From contig NZ_JPOO01000003.1 in assembly GCF_000733925.1 (NCBI RefSeq), forward strand, positions 310,001 to 374,000: 64,000 nt of DNA. The letters run 5' to 3'. Shown here piece by piece: positions 1-8,001 of this stretch. The notes beneath the pieces are model-generated. The model worked only from the letters and a program-made list of their open reading frames with translations. It was not told the origin of the DNA and searched no databases. Position 1 is the stretch's first letter. Every line of letters starts with the position of its first letter. This DNA is from Arenibacter algicola. GTDB lineage: Bacteria; Bacteroidota; Bacteroidia; Flavobacteriales; Flavobacteriaceae. Made by a program: the position numbers and the translations under genes.

Positions 1-1075
1 ACGATATAGCTTCAGTAACCATATAACTATGCGTTGTCCCGTCGACATCTTGAAAAACCTCTACTTCACGAAAGGTAGTTTTGGTCGATGCCATATTTTC
101 ATTAAAAGTTAAATAGGAAGACATACCGGCTTGAACATAAATATAGTTTCTTTTGCTAGGAATCTTATACATTAAATTTAAAGGAATATCCAAATTATAA
201 AGTCTTGTTTCCTCCTTATAGTGTTTATCCTCTTCCATAGAAACCTCCGAAGATGCAAGCATGGATTCTTCGTTCGTTAAGCGCAGGTCATTAAAAATTA
301 CTCCAGTGTTAATTGAAAATGCCGAGGATTTAATTGGCACGTTCAAAGTTACCCCGCCGCCAAAGTTTGTGGAAGTCAAGGCTTGGAAACTGGCATTATT
401 TGAACCATAACTTGGTGAAATCTGGAGCCCAACTTCAATATTCTTCTTATCGGACTTGGGAACCTTGTAATTTTCCTCTGTACTGTAAGATGTCAATTGC
501 TCAGAATTCAAATAAACGTTCTCTATTGGTAAAGCCAAAAAATTAATATCCCCGGCATCATTGGGCAAAGCATTCCCAAACAGCATTATAGATTGTGTTA
601 CTGCCATAACAGATCTATCTTTTCCAACTTTTTTAAAAGTGTCTTTATGCCTACCATCCTTTTGGGTCAGTTTAATTCCAGTGGTACGATGCAAATTCAA
701 GGTATCATCACTAGAGGAAACATAAGTGTTATTCTTTTTGGAAATGTCCTTAAGAAAATATTGGTTATAATCTTCGTTATCCCTGGCCGATGTAGAATCT
801 ATTAAGCGGGGATGGGGTAGGGGCCTTTCCTTTATAGTTAAGGGATTTTGTATATCTATAGGTTGCTGAAAATTTTTGAGTAATATCCAGCCAATCGAAA
901 CTACCAATAAAACAGACGAAGCAATTCCTGTAAAATACCAATAAGGAACCCGGTTTTTATTATTTTCCTTACGATTTAGAAAACGCTCCCATGCCCCTTC
1001 CTCATAGACCTCCACATGGTCAAGTATTGCGTCCCTAATTTTGTTTGCCAATTCTTCGTCAAAATGTTCTTTCAT
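1..1075 (-). CDS. Membrane-anchored beta-barrel partner of an ECF sigma factor (partial)
   Basis: This reading frame starts at the ATG at 1075 and runs off the left edge without a stop. Residues 1-43 are charged and cytosolic-looking. A single hydrophobic segment lies at about residues 44-65. A long polar linker follows, then alternating-residue stretches such as VGLQISPSYG and GGGVTLNVP that look like an outer-membrane beta-barrel domain. The start lies 2 bp beyond the stop of the upstream sigma-factor gene on the same strand, so the two are probably co-transcribed and coupled. In Bacteroidota, proteins with a short inner segment, one TM helix and a barrel-like domain often sit directly behind ECF sigma genes and are thought to act as anti-sigma partners. 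That role is inferred from position. The C-terminus is not in the window. Confidence 0.7.
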   Translation of the reverse strand, partial: MKEHFDEELANKIRDAILDHVEVYEEGAWERFLNRKENNKNRVPYWYFTGIASSVLLVVSIGWILLKNFQQPIDIQNPLTIKERPLPHPRLIDSTSARDNEDYNQYFLKDISKKNNTYVSSSDDTLNLHRTTGIKLTQKDGRHKDTFKKVGKDRSVMAVTQSIMLFGNALPNDAGDINFLALPIENVYLNSEQLTSYSTEENYKVPKSDKKNIEVGLQISPSYGSNNASFQALTSTNFGGGVTLNVPIKSSAFSINTGVIFNDLRLTNEESMLASSEVSMEEDKHYKEETRLYNLDIPLNLMYKIPSKRNYIYVQAGMSSYLTFNENMASTKTTFREVEVFQDVDGTTHSYMVTEAIS

Positions 1076-1077
1076 CC

Positions 1078-1626
1078 TTATTGATTAAAATGTCTGGTTA
1101 CCATACTTCTCAACCTCTCTTTCGCTCTTGCTAGATAAGTCCTGGACGAACTTTCGCCTATGCCCATAAATTCTGAAATCTCCTTGTGGTTATAGCCTTC
1201 AATTTCGTAGAGATTAAAAACCGTCCTTAAAATTTCGGGAAGTTCTCCCAATAAATTATGAATATCATCAATGTTCAATTGGTCCAATAAATCTACCGCT
1301 GGCAAATCCAATGGACATTCACTTATGTCCAAGTGATATAAATGTTTTTTGTTCCTTCTAAATTCATCTATGGCGCAATTAATGGTTATTCGTCTCACCC
1401 AACCCTTAAAAGATTGGTTCCGGTCAAAGGAATCAATCGAATCAAAAATCTTGATAAAGACATCATCGACCACTTCCCTTGCCACATCCTTATTTGTACA
1501 ATAGGCCATCCCAATTGCCATGACATAACCATAATATTTCTTATAAAGACGTTCCTGATCTATTCTTGATTTTAAAACACAACCAGAAATTAAATTCGTC
1601 TCTTCCTCCCTAGTGTCCTTGCTCAA
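1078..1626 (-). CDS. ECF-type sigma-70 factor
   Basis: The 182-residue protein has the two-domain ECF layout. Region 2 spans about residues 20-90, with RLYKKYYGYVMAIGMAY, FIKIFDSIDSFD and FKGWVRRITINCAIDEFRR. Region 4 spans about residues 128-175 and contains the helix-turn-helix stretch HKEISEFMGIGESSSRTYLARAKERL. The length is usual for the family. It would direct RNA polymerase to a small regulon, probably including its own operon. The stop almost abuts the start of the membrane/barrel protein downstream, which is probably its regulator. The gene is the first of this minus-strand operon, with no convincing gene for about 1.1 kb upstream of it. Confidence 0.9.
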   Translation of the reverse strand: MSKDTREEETNLISGCVLKSRIDQERLYKKYYGYVMAIGMAYCTNKDVAREVVDDVFIKIFDSIDSFDRNQSFKGWVRRITINCAIDEFRRNKKHLYHLDISECPLDLPAVDLLDQLNIDDIHNLLGELPEILRTVFNLYEIEGYNHKEISEFMGIGESSSRTYLARAKERLRSMVTRHFNQ

Positions 1627-2773
1627 TCTTCTTCACAATTATACTACTTATGGGAATCAAAAAAGTAATTCCTAAAACAGGTAGCCGATTTGATTATTCT
1701 TTTTTCCATGCAATTTTATCATGTGAATGAACGGAGTTCCATTTAACAAAAACGCCGTCCAAACTTTATACCCAGAATTAATTAAAAGGAGCATCATGTC
1801 CATATAATTAGCTGTATAAGGACCTTATAAATCTTTGGCCTATCCATAAAAAATTATTAAATGTAGATTCACGATCAAAGCAATGGTTCTTTAAAGTAAC
1901 GGCTGTTATTGTTTATTTTAGGTTTAGTTTTAAACTGTGCAAAAACTCTTATTCCAACGGTATTCTATTAATAGCGTTGACCTTGACAGACTTTAAAAGT
2001 TCAATTTGCGCTCTAAATTCCAATGGAACACAAAACATTATCTACATTACCCCAATAGTACTCTACAATATAAATCGTTCCATTCCCAACACTATGTTTC
2101 ATATTCGATTATATACACTTCAAAATCAATCTGTAAAACATCTACAATCCAATTTGTAGACTCAGGTTATTACCGGTACGAAAAGTCGACCTAAAACGCT
2201 ACATTAACTTTTATAAAATATCTAATATTGACTAAAGGCGTTATGCTTTGTGTCTCAAATATGCCCAAAGGATGCTCCAGTACCTCTGACTATCCTAAAA
2301 AATAGTGCTAGTCGGCAATTGCAATCATTTTTATTTTTAATTGGGGGGAACTATGCACCTGGTACCCGTGGGTTCCATGATTCGATTACTTGTTCGAAGA
2401 AGACGTCAATCAATTTAATTGGTTGCTTCAATGGAAAAAAATTAACAATGGCAAACCTAAATACATCAATCTTAGATAAAACCTCAATTGAATTGATATC
2501 CGTTATAGGAAAAGGCTTTCAACCCATTCTACCATCACAGGTTCATATTTTGGAAATGGTGGGTTCCAGGACTCCAATCGCTTCCAATATTTTTCCCAGA
2601 TCAAACATGTCCACCCGATATTAGACATATGGAATTATATTTGGACAAAAACAACTTCTGTTGATTAAAAATGTAATATTCTGAATTCAAGCCGATTTAA
2701 TAGTTAACAATTCAGATGATAAAATAAAGTAGGCAACCTTCCATCAAAACAGAAAAAAAGTAGTTTTGGTCAT
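1627..2773. other. Gene-poor stretch, no supported gene
   Basis: About 1.1 kb without a convincing coding region. A plus-strand frame at 2250-2624 is open for 124 codons, but its product has no recognisable motif and an atypical composition. I do not call it. The stretch may hold decayed sequence and the promoter of the minus-strand sigma gene. Confidence 0.5.
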
Positions 2774-3139
2774 ATGGAAAGTATAAGAAATAACTTAATC
2801 CCGAAAAACCAATCTTGTGAAGGAATTGTTGAAAATTCTGCACACGTTGTGTCAGAAATACCAACATGTTCATTTTCGGGAGAACCGGCCGATTACTATA
2901 TAGGTTTGTCCGGACCAGGTTATCATGACGAAATTAGAGTGATAGGCGCCATATGTTCCAAATTTGTAGAAACGGCCATCTTGAATATTTTGGGCCAAGG
3001 GGTGGATGAAGTTAAATGGCCGGTAATATTGGATCTCAAAAAAGAGGTTTATTACCATGCTTATCCTGCCCATTTAAATGGATTATCTCCCATTATCGGC
3101 TGGAAGAGCTTCATTACTTTACAACATGAAAAGCTATAA
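2774..3139 (+). CDS. Hypothetical protein, 121 aa
   Basis: An ATG-started frame encodes a 121-residue protein that I cannot place in a family. It has no signal peptide or TM segment. The middle part (GLSGPGYHDEIRVIGAICSKF, split by no obvious motif, then ILGQGVDEVKWPVILDL) looks like a folded alpha/beta protein rather than random sequence. The minus-strand neighbours read the other way, so it stands alone. It could equally be a remnant of a larger gene. Confidence 0.35.
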   Translation: MESIRNNLIPKNQSCEGIVENSAHVVSEIPTCSFSGEPADYYIGLSGPGYHDEIRVIGAICSKFVETAILNILGQGVDEVKWPVILDLKKEVYYHAYPAHLNGLSPIIGWKSFITLQHEKL

Positions 3140-3271
3140 CAACTGAAGTCTGTTTTGAGAAAATCATTTGGAATAAAAACTAGGCTGCTTTTAGGGATTA
3201 AACATACCTTGAGCTTAATTCACTCCCATGTTTAGGTCATGACATAGAACGGAAATTTGGAGGCCAACGAC

Positions 3272-3490
3272 TTAGTCCGGCAATGTTTGGATACTAAATC
3301 CTAGAACTTTCAGCAAATCAATAACTTCCTCCTCCATCAAATTTTTAGTAGCTTCAATTCTAAGTACATTATCAATATCCTCTAGGTCAATGGTCCATTT
3401 AAGAATATTGGAGTGACTGTTCAATATAGGTTCAATTGATTTCACTTTGTCCTTCGATTTAATATCTGTCTGAAATATCAATAATTCCAT
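3272..3490 (-). CDS. Small HMA-like protein without the metal-binding CxxC
   Basis: The 72-residue protein has the beta-alpha-beta-beta-alpha-beta rhythm and length of heavy-metal-associated (HMA) domains. The segments are ELLIFQTDI, KVKSIEPILNSHSNILKWTIDLED, DNVLRIEATKNL and EEEVIDLLKVLGF. It has no cysteine at all, so the usual CxxC metal site is missing. A role in copper delivery is therefore unlikely and a sensory or protein-binding role is more plausible. It is the third gene of a minus-strand operon (sigma factor, two-TM protein, this gene), 14 bp after the membrane-protein gene. The fold call rests on pattern only. Confidence 0.6.
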   Translation of the reverse strand: MELLIFQTDIKSKDKVKSIEPILNSHSNILKWTIDLEDIDNVLRIEATKNLMEEEVIDLLKVLGFSIQTLPD

Positions 3491-3504
3491 AATAAATTGT
3501 TAGG

Positions 3505-3927
3505 TTATTCCAACTCTGATTTTGGGCCGTTATCCTGCATAGGGTTTTCCTGCCTTTTTAAATAGTCTTTGAAGTGTTGATCACCTTCCTCTTTCCAAAA
3601 TTTATCATAATGTTTCCATTTTGAAAAATCGGTTTTGGATTCATTTTCACATATTCTATCTTTATGTTTGGAGGATTTTTTCTTACTGCTACCGCTGCCG
3701 CCGCACCCACCAAGAAGTATCTTTAAGAGAATAAACAGTCCTACGGCCTGCCAGTAAGTAATTGTGGTCAATCCAAATAAATCGGGCATTAACCAGTTCC
3801 ACAACCACATTAGGACAAAACCAAATAAAATGGCCAATCCAACTATGGCAATAGTTCCAAAAACAATCATTCCTATGATCTTAAGAGGGGATTTCTTTCT
3901 GAATTTATGCGTGAAAAAATTTGTCAT
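3505..3927 (-). CDS. Two-TM membrane protein linked to an ECF sigma factor
   Basis: The 140-residue protein has two hydrophobic segments, at about residues 17-45 (IIGMIVFGTIAIVGLAILFG) and about 55-72 (TITYWQAVGLFILLKILL). A Gly/Cys/Ser turn (GGCGGSGSSKKK) and a long charged tail rich in Lys, Asp and Glu follow. Its family is not one I can name. It is encoded 18 bp downstream of an ECF sigma gene and just before the HMA-like gene. A membrane-bound regulator of that sigma factor is a reasonable guess. The charged tail is probably cytoplasmic by the positive-inside rule. Confidence 0.65.
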   Translation of the reverse strand: MTNFFTHKFRKKSPLKIIGMIVFGTIAIVGLAILFGFVLMWLWNWLMPDLFGLTTITYWQAVGLFILLKILLGGCGGSGSSKKKSSKHKDRICENESKTDFSKWKHYDKFWKEEGDQHFKDYLKRQENPMQDNGPKSELE

Positions 3928-3945
3928 GGTTCAATAATTTTAAGT

Positions 3946-4473
3946 TTATCTATTTATTTTTTGTTCAATTTGAGAATATAATATGCCCAGTGCCCTATGC
4001 CTTCTGGACATGAGTGTACCTATAGAAATACCTGTTTCCTTTGCAATTTCCTTGTATGAATACCCTTCAAAGTCAACGGCGACGATTATGTCCTTATATG
4101 CAGGTTTTAACTGATCGATACATTTTTTTAAAAGCAGCACTGTTTCCTCCGAGGAATAACTATTGGCAGATTGATGAATTACATCTACCAAATCCAATAG
4201 ATCATTATCAATATCAACGGAATTCATATTTTTTTTAGTAGTCCGCATTACATCAATAATTCTGTTCCTTACGGATTTATAAACAAATCCAGCGACATTA
4301 TTAATCGGTGCATATCTATCCGCCCCTGAAAATAGTTTTAGGGCAACATCTTGGATAATATCCTCTGCATCTCGATTGGCCGTGTCACTTATTTTTGAGT
4401 TCACATACCTCTTGAGAGAGTCGTATTCCCGTCCGAAAAAATCTTTCAGCTTTGTACTGTTTTCTGATTCCAA
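3946..4473 (-). CDS. ECF-type sigma-70 factor
   Basis: The protein has 175 residues. Region 2 includes RDAEDIIQDVALKLFSG and VAGFVYKSVRNRIIDVMR. Region 4 includes LKPAYKDIIVAVDFEGYSYKEIAKETG followed by the recognition helix TLMSRRHRALGIL. It heads a three-gene minus-strand operon with a two-TM protein and an HMA-like protein. The sequence is clearly different from the sigma factor at 1078-1626, so the two are not a recent duplication. The sensed signal is unknown. Confidence 0.9.
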   Translation of the reverse strand: MESENSTKLKDFFGREYDSLKRYVNSKISDTANRDAEDIIQDVALKLFSGADRYAPINNVAGFVYKSVRNRIIDVMRTTKKNMNSVDIDNDLLDLVDVIHQSANSYSSEETVLLLKKCIDQLKPAYKDIIVAVDFEGYSYKEIAKETGISIGTLMSRRHRALGILYSQIEQKINR

Positions 4474-4544
4474 AATGGCTATTACCTTTTATAGGGGTCT
4501 TTGTTTAAGAAGACGTAAGTTTTTTAATTTATTGCATTTACTAA

Positions 4545-4727
4545 CGTTTTATTTCAAAAAGATATAACATAAGTTTGAATTGGTATATTAGGGAAGTTAT
4601 ACGTTCAATTAGAACTAAGTGCGGTTATGACAGGAAAGTTTATTATGATGATAATGGCTATTATGTTTGTGTTTTTACCGAGCAAGATGAAGAAAAGTTT
4701 AACTTATTATATAATGAGAATATGTAA
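4545..4727 (+). other. Possible ATG-less small reading frame
   Basis: A 60-codon open frame just upstream of the NTF2-like gene reads like protein in its second half (CGYDRKVYYDDNGYYVC, then a short acidic tail). It has no ATG, only a TTG near 4575. It may be the 3' remnant of a lost gene. Support is weak. Confidence 0.2.
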
Positions 4728-4745
4728 AGTTAAAAACGTTATAAA

Positions 4746-5123
4746 ATGATCAAAATAATATCAAGTCCAAATTGTGGGAACTCACCCAAAATGGAATTTC
4801 TAAAGCAATACAATATCGCTTTTGCTGAAGGAAACCTAACATTTTTAATCGATAGTGTATCCGATGACATAGTCTGGAATATCATCGGGGATCAACAAAT
4901 TGAAGGAAAAGTAAATTTTGCAAAAGCATTGGAGGAAATGAAATCAGTAAAAGCATCCGAATTGATTATTGACCAAATCTTATCGCACGGAAAAGAAGGC
5001 GCTGCAAATGGGATGATGAAAATGCAGAACGGGGAAAAGTACGCGTTTTCTGATTTTTACATGTTTCAAGCTGCAAAAGGAGTTAAAATAAAAGCGATTA
5101 CTTCATACTGTATAAAGATGTAA
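4746..5123 (+). CDS. NTF2-like (SnoaL-type) small protein
   Basis: This 125-residue protein has the layout of NTF2/SnoaL-like cone-fold proteins. A helix with FLKQYNIAFAEGNL is followed by LIDSVSDDIVWNIIGDQQIEGKV, where the W-N-I-I-G segment lines the pocket in this family, and then by beta strands ending in FSDFYMFQAAKG. I keep the first ATG because the segment ahead of MEFLKQ (ISSPNCGNSPK) is recognisable in relatives. The stop lies 2 bp before the next gene (a broken DUF1569-type gene), so the two form an operon. The substrate is unknown and many relatives have no known reaction. Confidence 0.75.
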   Translation: MIKIISSPNCGNSPKMEFLKQYNIAFAEGNLTFLIDSVSDDIVWNIIGDQQIEGKVNFAKALEEMKSVKASELIIDQILSHGKEGAANGMMKMQNGEKYAFSDFYMFQAAKGVKIKAITSYCIKM

Positions 5124-5125
5124 AA

Positions 5126-5578
5126 ATGAAAACCATATTCGACAAAAATACAAGAGATCAGTTAGTAGAACGAATAGAACAAATACGTAAGGAACAAAAA
5201 GCTATATGGGGCAAAATGAATGTGGTCCAAATGCTAAGACACAATACCTATTGGAATGGATGGATACTAGGGACACAAGACCATACCTACAAACAAGCTT
5301 TTATTGGAAAACTATTTGGAAAAATGGCACTGAAGAGAATGATAAAAGATGATAGACCATTGGACAGAAACATTCCTATTTCAGACCAGTTTAAGGTACA
5401 GACAATAGATGGAGATTTGGAATCGGAAAAGTTGTAATGGATTGATTTGATTTATAAATATGAAAACTACAACAACCCAAGATTCATTCACGATTTCTTT
5501 GGTAAAATGACCAAAGAGCAAATCGGTATTCTGGTATATAAACATACGGACCATCATCTAAGGCAATTTGGATTATAG
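5126..5578 (+). pseudogene. DUF1569/DinB-like protein gene with an in-frame stop
   Basis: The frame starts at an ATG 2 bp after the NTF2-like gene and encodes a DinB-fold protein (WGKMNVVQMLRHNTYWNGW, with the metal-ligand type histidine near the start of the bundle). A TAA at 5435-5437 ends it after 103 codons. The same frame continues without a gap and encodes WIDLIYKYENYNNPRFIHDFFG, GKMTKEQIGILVYKHTDHHLRQFG and a natural TAG at 5576-5578. That tail is the conserved C-terminus of the family, including the HTDHHLRQF histidines. One base change therefore separates this from a full-length gene of about 150 codons. As read, the product lacks part of its probable metal site. Confidence 0.8.
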
Positions 5579-5656
5579 AAGTCTTACTATGCCTGTGAAG
5601 TTCTTCTTATTGTCTGTCTAAACTTTCCACAAAATTCAAATGAAATCTGTTATTTA

Positions 5657-5706
5657 TTTGCGTAGTTAAATGACTTCGTATATATTTGTAGCCAAATAAC
5701 TTCATA
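5657..5706 (+). promoter_or_regulatory. Bacteroidota promoter with paired operator-like repeats ahead of arsR-type gene
   Basis: A -7 element TATATTTG (5681-5688) fits the TAnnTTTG consensus, and a TTTG at 5657-5660 sits 20 bp upstream as the -33 element. Two imperfect 19-bp direct repeats (5662-5680 and 5688-5706) share GTAG..AAAT.ACTTC.TA. They bracket the -7 element and end at the start codon of the ArsR-type gene. This is a good arrangement for autorepression by the adjacent regulator, though that is inferred. Confidence 0.65.
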
Positions 5707-6039
5707 ATGAAATTAAGACGAGATATTTTTCAGGCCATTTCAGACCCAACAAGGCGTGCCATATTGGTAATGCTAACCTCACAAACAATGACCGCTGGTG
5801 CCATTGCAGAAAACTTTGATGCGGCAAGACCCACGATTTCCAAGCACATTCAAATTCTTAATGAATGCGACTTGGTCGAAGCCAACCAACAAGGTCGAGA
5901 AATATTCTACGAGCTTAAAGTTGAAAAAATGAAGGAAATCGATAAATGGCTAGAGCAATTTAGAGTCATTTGGGAAAACCGATTCAACCAACTGGATAAT
6001 TTATTGGACACACTTAAAAACAAAAAAAATGAAAAGTAG
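5707..6039 (+). CDS. ArsR-family transcriptional repressor
   Basis: The 110-residue protein is a winged-helix ArsR/SmtB-type regulator. It has FQAISDPTRRAILVML at the N-terminus, then the recognition helix region ARPTISKHIQILNECDLV and the wing GREIFYEL. It has no cysteine-based metal box, which fits the subgroup that controls SRPBCC (AHSA1) genes rather than metal resistance. Its end overlaps the start of the first SRPBCC gene by 11 bp, so the operon is translationally coupled. The paired repeats that overlap its promoter are the likely operators. Confidence 0.92.
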   Translation: MKLRRDIFQAISDPTRRAILVMLTSQTMTAGAIAENFDAARPTISKHIQILNECDLVEANQQGREIFYELKVEKMKEIDKWLEQFRVIWENRFNQLDNLLDTLKNKKNEK

Positions 6040-6535
6040 TCTGTTATTCAATTTTTCAGTGGACAAGGAAAACAATTCCATCAACATTCAACGAGAATTT
6101 AACGCAGAACTAGAATTAGTATGGAAAGCGTGGACAATTCCCGAAATCCTTGACCAATGGTGGGCCCCAAAACCTTTTCAAAATAAAACCAAAATTTTGG
6201 ACTTTAAGGAAGGAGGAATGTGGCATTATGCAATGGTAAGCCCAGAAAATAAAATGCACTGGAATAGGTTCGACTATGTAAGAATTGAAGAGCAAAAAAT
6301 GTTTAGCGGTTGGGATGGGTTTTGTGATGAAGAAGCGAATTTCGTGAAGACAGATTTTTTGAAAATACATTGGAAAAACAGCTTCATTGATAACCATGAA
6401 TCCACCACTGTAGATATCACCCTAACCCTGGACACTTTTGAAGGTCTGGAAAAAATATTAAAAATGGGCTTTAAAGAAGGCTTTACAGCAGGCTTAAATC
6501 AACTCGATAATTTATTGAACACATTTAAAGACTAA
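6029..6535 (+). CDS. SRPBCC/AHSA1-domain protein, copy 1
   Basis: This 168-residue protein has the AHSA1 (SRPBCC ligand-binding) pattern: IQREFNAELELVWKAWT, then DQWWAPKPFQNKT, then GGMWHYAMVSPE, and a C-terminal long helix EGLEKILKMGFKEGFTAGL. Proteins of this fold bind hydrophobic ligands or act as chaperone-like factors. The gene lies between the ArsR-type regulator (11-bp overlap) and a second SRPBCC gene 4 bp downstream. The two SRPBCC proteins align along their whole length and are tandem paralogues. The ligand is unknown. Confidence 0.9.
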   Translation: MKSSLLFNFSVDKENNSINIQREFNAELELVWKAWTIPEILDQWWAPKPFQNKTKILDFKEGGMWHYAMVSPENKMHWNRFDYVRIEEQKMFSGWDGFCDEEANFVKTDFLKIHWKNSFIDNHESTTVDITLTLDTFEGLEKILKMGFKEGFTAGLNQLDNLLNTFKD

Positions 6536-6539
6536 AAAA

Positions 6540-7043
6540 ATGAAAGGTAATTTGCAATTCGATTTCCTTGTGGACAAGGACAACAACACTTTAACTATCG
6601 TGCGGGAGTTCAACGCAGAAAGGCAACTCGTTTGGGATTGCTACACCAAACTGGAATTCCTGGATAAATGGTTTGCACCAAAACCATTTACGACCAAAAC
6701 AAAATCTATGGACTTTAAAAATGGTGGGCATTGGCATTATGCCATGATTGACCCTGAAGGCCCAGAATATTGGGGCTATACTGAATATTATGATGTAAAT
6801 CCTATAGATTATTATCGATCAATCGATTCATTTTGCGATAGTGAAGGCACCATAAATCAAGAGCTTCCTACTGCCAATTGGAAAGTGACATTTACCGACA
6901 AAGGCGAAAATGCTATAGTTACAACTGTTGTTTCATACGATTCATTGAATGAACTTGAAGCGGTAATCAATATGGGAATGGAAGAAGGTATGCTTTCTAC
7001 ACTTGAGAAATTGGATGAGTTACTCGTAGCCTTAAAAAAATAA
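6540..7043 (+). CDS. SRPBCC/AHSA1-domain protein, copy 2
   Basis: This 167-residue paralogue of the preceding gene has the same landmarks: FDFLVDKDNNTL, VREFNAERQLVWDCYT, KWFAPKPFTTKTK, GGHWHYAMIDPEG and the final helix with MGMEEGML. It follows copy 1 with a 4-bp gap and precedes a DoxX-like membrane protein by 4 bp. The divergence between the copies suggests an old duplication and distinct ligands or a heteromeric pair. Confidence 0.9.
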   Translation: MKGNLQFDFLVDKDNNTLTIVREFNAERQLVWDCYTKLEFLDKWFAPKPFTTKTKSMDFKNGGHWHYAMIDPEGPEYWGYTEYYDVNPIDYYRSIDSFCDSEGTINQELPTANWKVTFTDKGENAIVTTVVSYDSLNELEAVINMGMEEGMLSTLEKLDELLVALKK

Positions 7044-7047
7044 AAAG

Positions 7048-7425
7048 ATGAAAAAGAAAATAATGTTCGTCGTTAGTCTGTTATTTGGTCTTGTGTTCAT
7101 TAATGCAGGATTGAATAAATTTTTCAATTACATGCCAATACCTGAAGATTTACCCGAAAATATGGTAAAATTAATGAGCGCACTCATGGAGGTTAGTTGG
7201 CTTATACCCTTGGTGGCTTTTGCAGAAATTCTAGGTGGTTTATTGTTTGCCATTCCTAAAACTAGGATACTTGGTGCCCTGGTAATTTTTCCAGTAATAA
7301 TAGGTATACTTTTAACAAACATCAATTCTGCACCATCGGGTTTACCTATTGCATTCATATTACTGGCCATAAACCTTTGGATTATTTATGAAAATAGAGA
7401 AAAGTTATCATTACTAATTCGGTAA
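7048..7425 (+). CDS. DoxX-like integral membrane protein
   Basis: The 125-residue protein has four hydrophobic segments: IMFVVSLLFGLVFINAGL, SWLIPLVAFAEILGGLLF, ILGALVIFPVIIGILL and LPIAFILLAINLWIIY. The short loop GLNKFFNYMPIP after the first segment is typical of DoxX-type quinone-related membrane proteins. It is the last gene of the ArsR - SRPBCC - SRPBCC operon, 4 bp after the preceding stop. Its function in this setting is unknown. Confidence 0.85.
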   Translation: MKKKIMFVVSLLFGLVFINAGLNKFFNYMPIPEDLPENMVKLMSALMEVSWLIPLVAFAEILGGLLFAIPKTRILGALVIFPVIIGILLTNINSAPSGLPIAFILLAINLWIIYENREKLSLLIR

Positions 7426-7456
7426 CAGCTTAAGAACAATCCCAATGACCCCCCCG

Positions 7457-7488
7457 CTGGCGCGAGCGTTACGCTCGTGCCTCGCCAG
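7457..7488. repeat. GC-rich nested hairpin
   Basis: CTGGCG (7457-7462) pairs with CGCCAG (7483-7488) and encloses CGAGCG-tta-CGCTCG (7463-7477). It lies just behind the DoxX-like gene and looks like a REP-type palindrome. No U-tract follows, so it is not a canonical terminator. Confidence 0.7.
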
Positions 7489-7663
7489 GATTCACTCGTT
7501 GCCACTCGTGCATCCCAATAGGCAATCCTGGGCAAGCATGGAAACCATAACCCTGAATAAAAGTGCTGGGCAAATTTGTAGCTTTCATACAGATAAAGGA
7601 TTCACTCGTTTCCACTCGCGCATCCCAATAGGCAATCCCGGGCAAGCATGGAAACCATAACCC
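7488..7663. repeat. Pair of 66-bp direct repeats
   Basis: Copies at 7488-7553 and 7598-7663 differ at only a few positions. Both contain GGATTCACTCGTT, CATCCCAATAGGCAATCC and GGCAAGCATGGAAACC. They are separated by 44 bp and lie between the hairpin and a larger palindrome. Both short frames that cross this area are products of the repeat and are not genes. Confidence 0.85.
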
Positions 7664-7679
7664 GCTCCGCGTGTTAGAC

Positions 7680-7733
7680 TTTTTGTTTCCTTCCGCCTCT
7701 TCGAAGTAAACTTCGTAGGCTGCAGGAAACAAA
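7680..7733. repeat. Long imperfect palindrome
   Basis: The arms TTTTTGTTTCCT and AGGAAACAAAAA flank an inner hairpin CGAAG-taaa-CTTCG. The structure could form a cruciform and lies directly before a terminator-like hairpin. Confidence 0.65.
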
Positions 7734-7736
7734 AAA

Positions 7737-7762
7737 CCCATAACTTTCGTTATGGGTTTCCT
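7737..7762. terminator. Terminator-like hairpin
   Basis: CCCATAAC-tttc-GTTATGGG is followed by TTT on the plus strand and preceded by an A-tract, so it can work in both directions. It would end the ArsR/SRPBCC/DoxX operon. Confidence 0.6.
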
Positions 7763-8001
7763 TTTGCGGAGAAAGAGGAACTGCAACCTACCACATTAAA
7801 TATTGATTATCAGGTATTTATAAATTTTAATATAGAAATTACTCACCGAATTACGCACCTACAAATAACTTGTCTATTCTTATCATTGGTCGTTTTACGA
7901 TTTGATATGTTCAGAAGTCACACTCTTAAAAGTATTGGTAATTTACTAAACCAACATGCAAAACTTAGTTAATCGTATAAATTCAACAAAATGATATATA
8001 A

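Noticed and set aside
2250..2624. 124-codon plus-strand frame
   Set aside because: No motif, atypical amino-acid pattern and no operon context. It is probably chance.
7445..7786. Overlapping frames on both strands in the repeat cluster
   Set aside because: They translate the direct repeats and palindromes and have no protein-like character.
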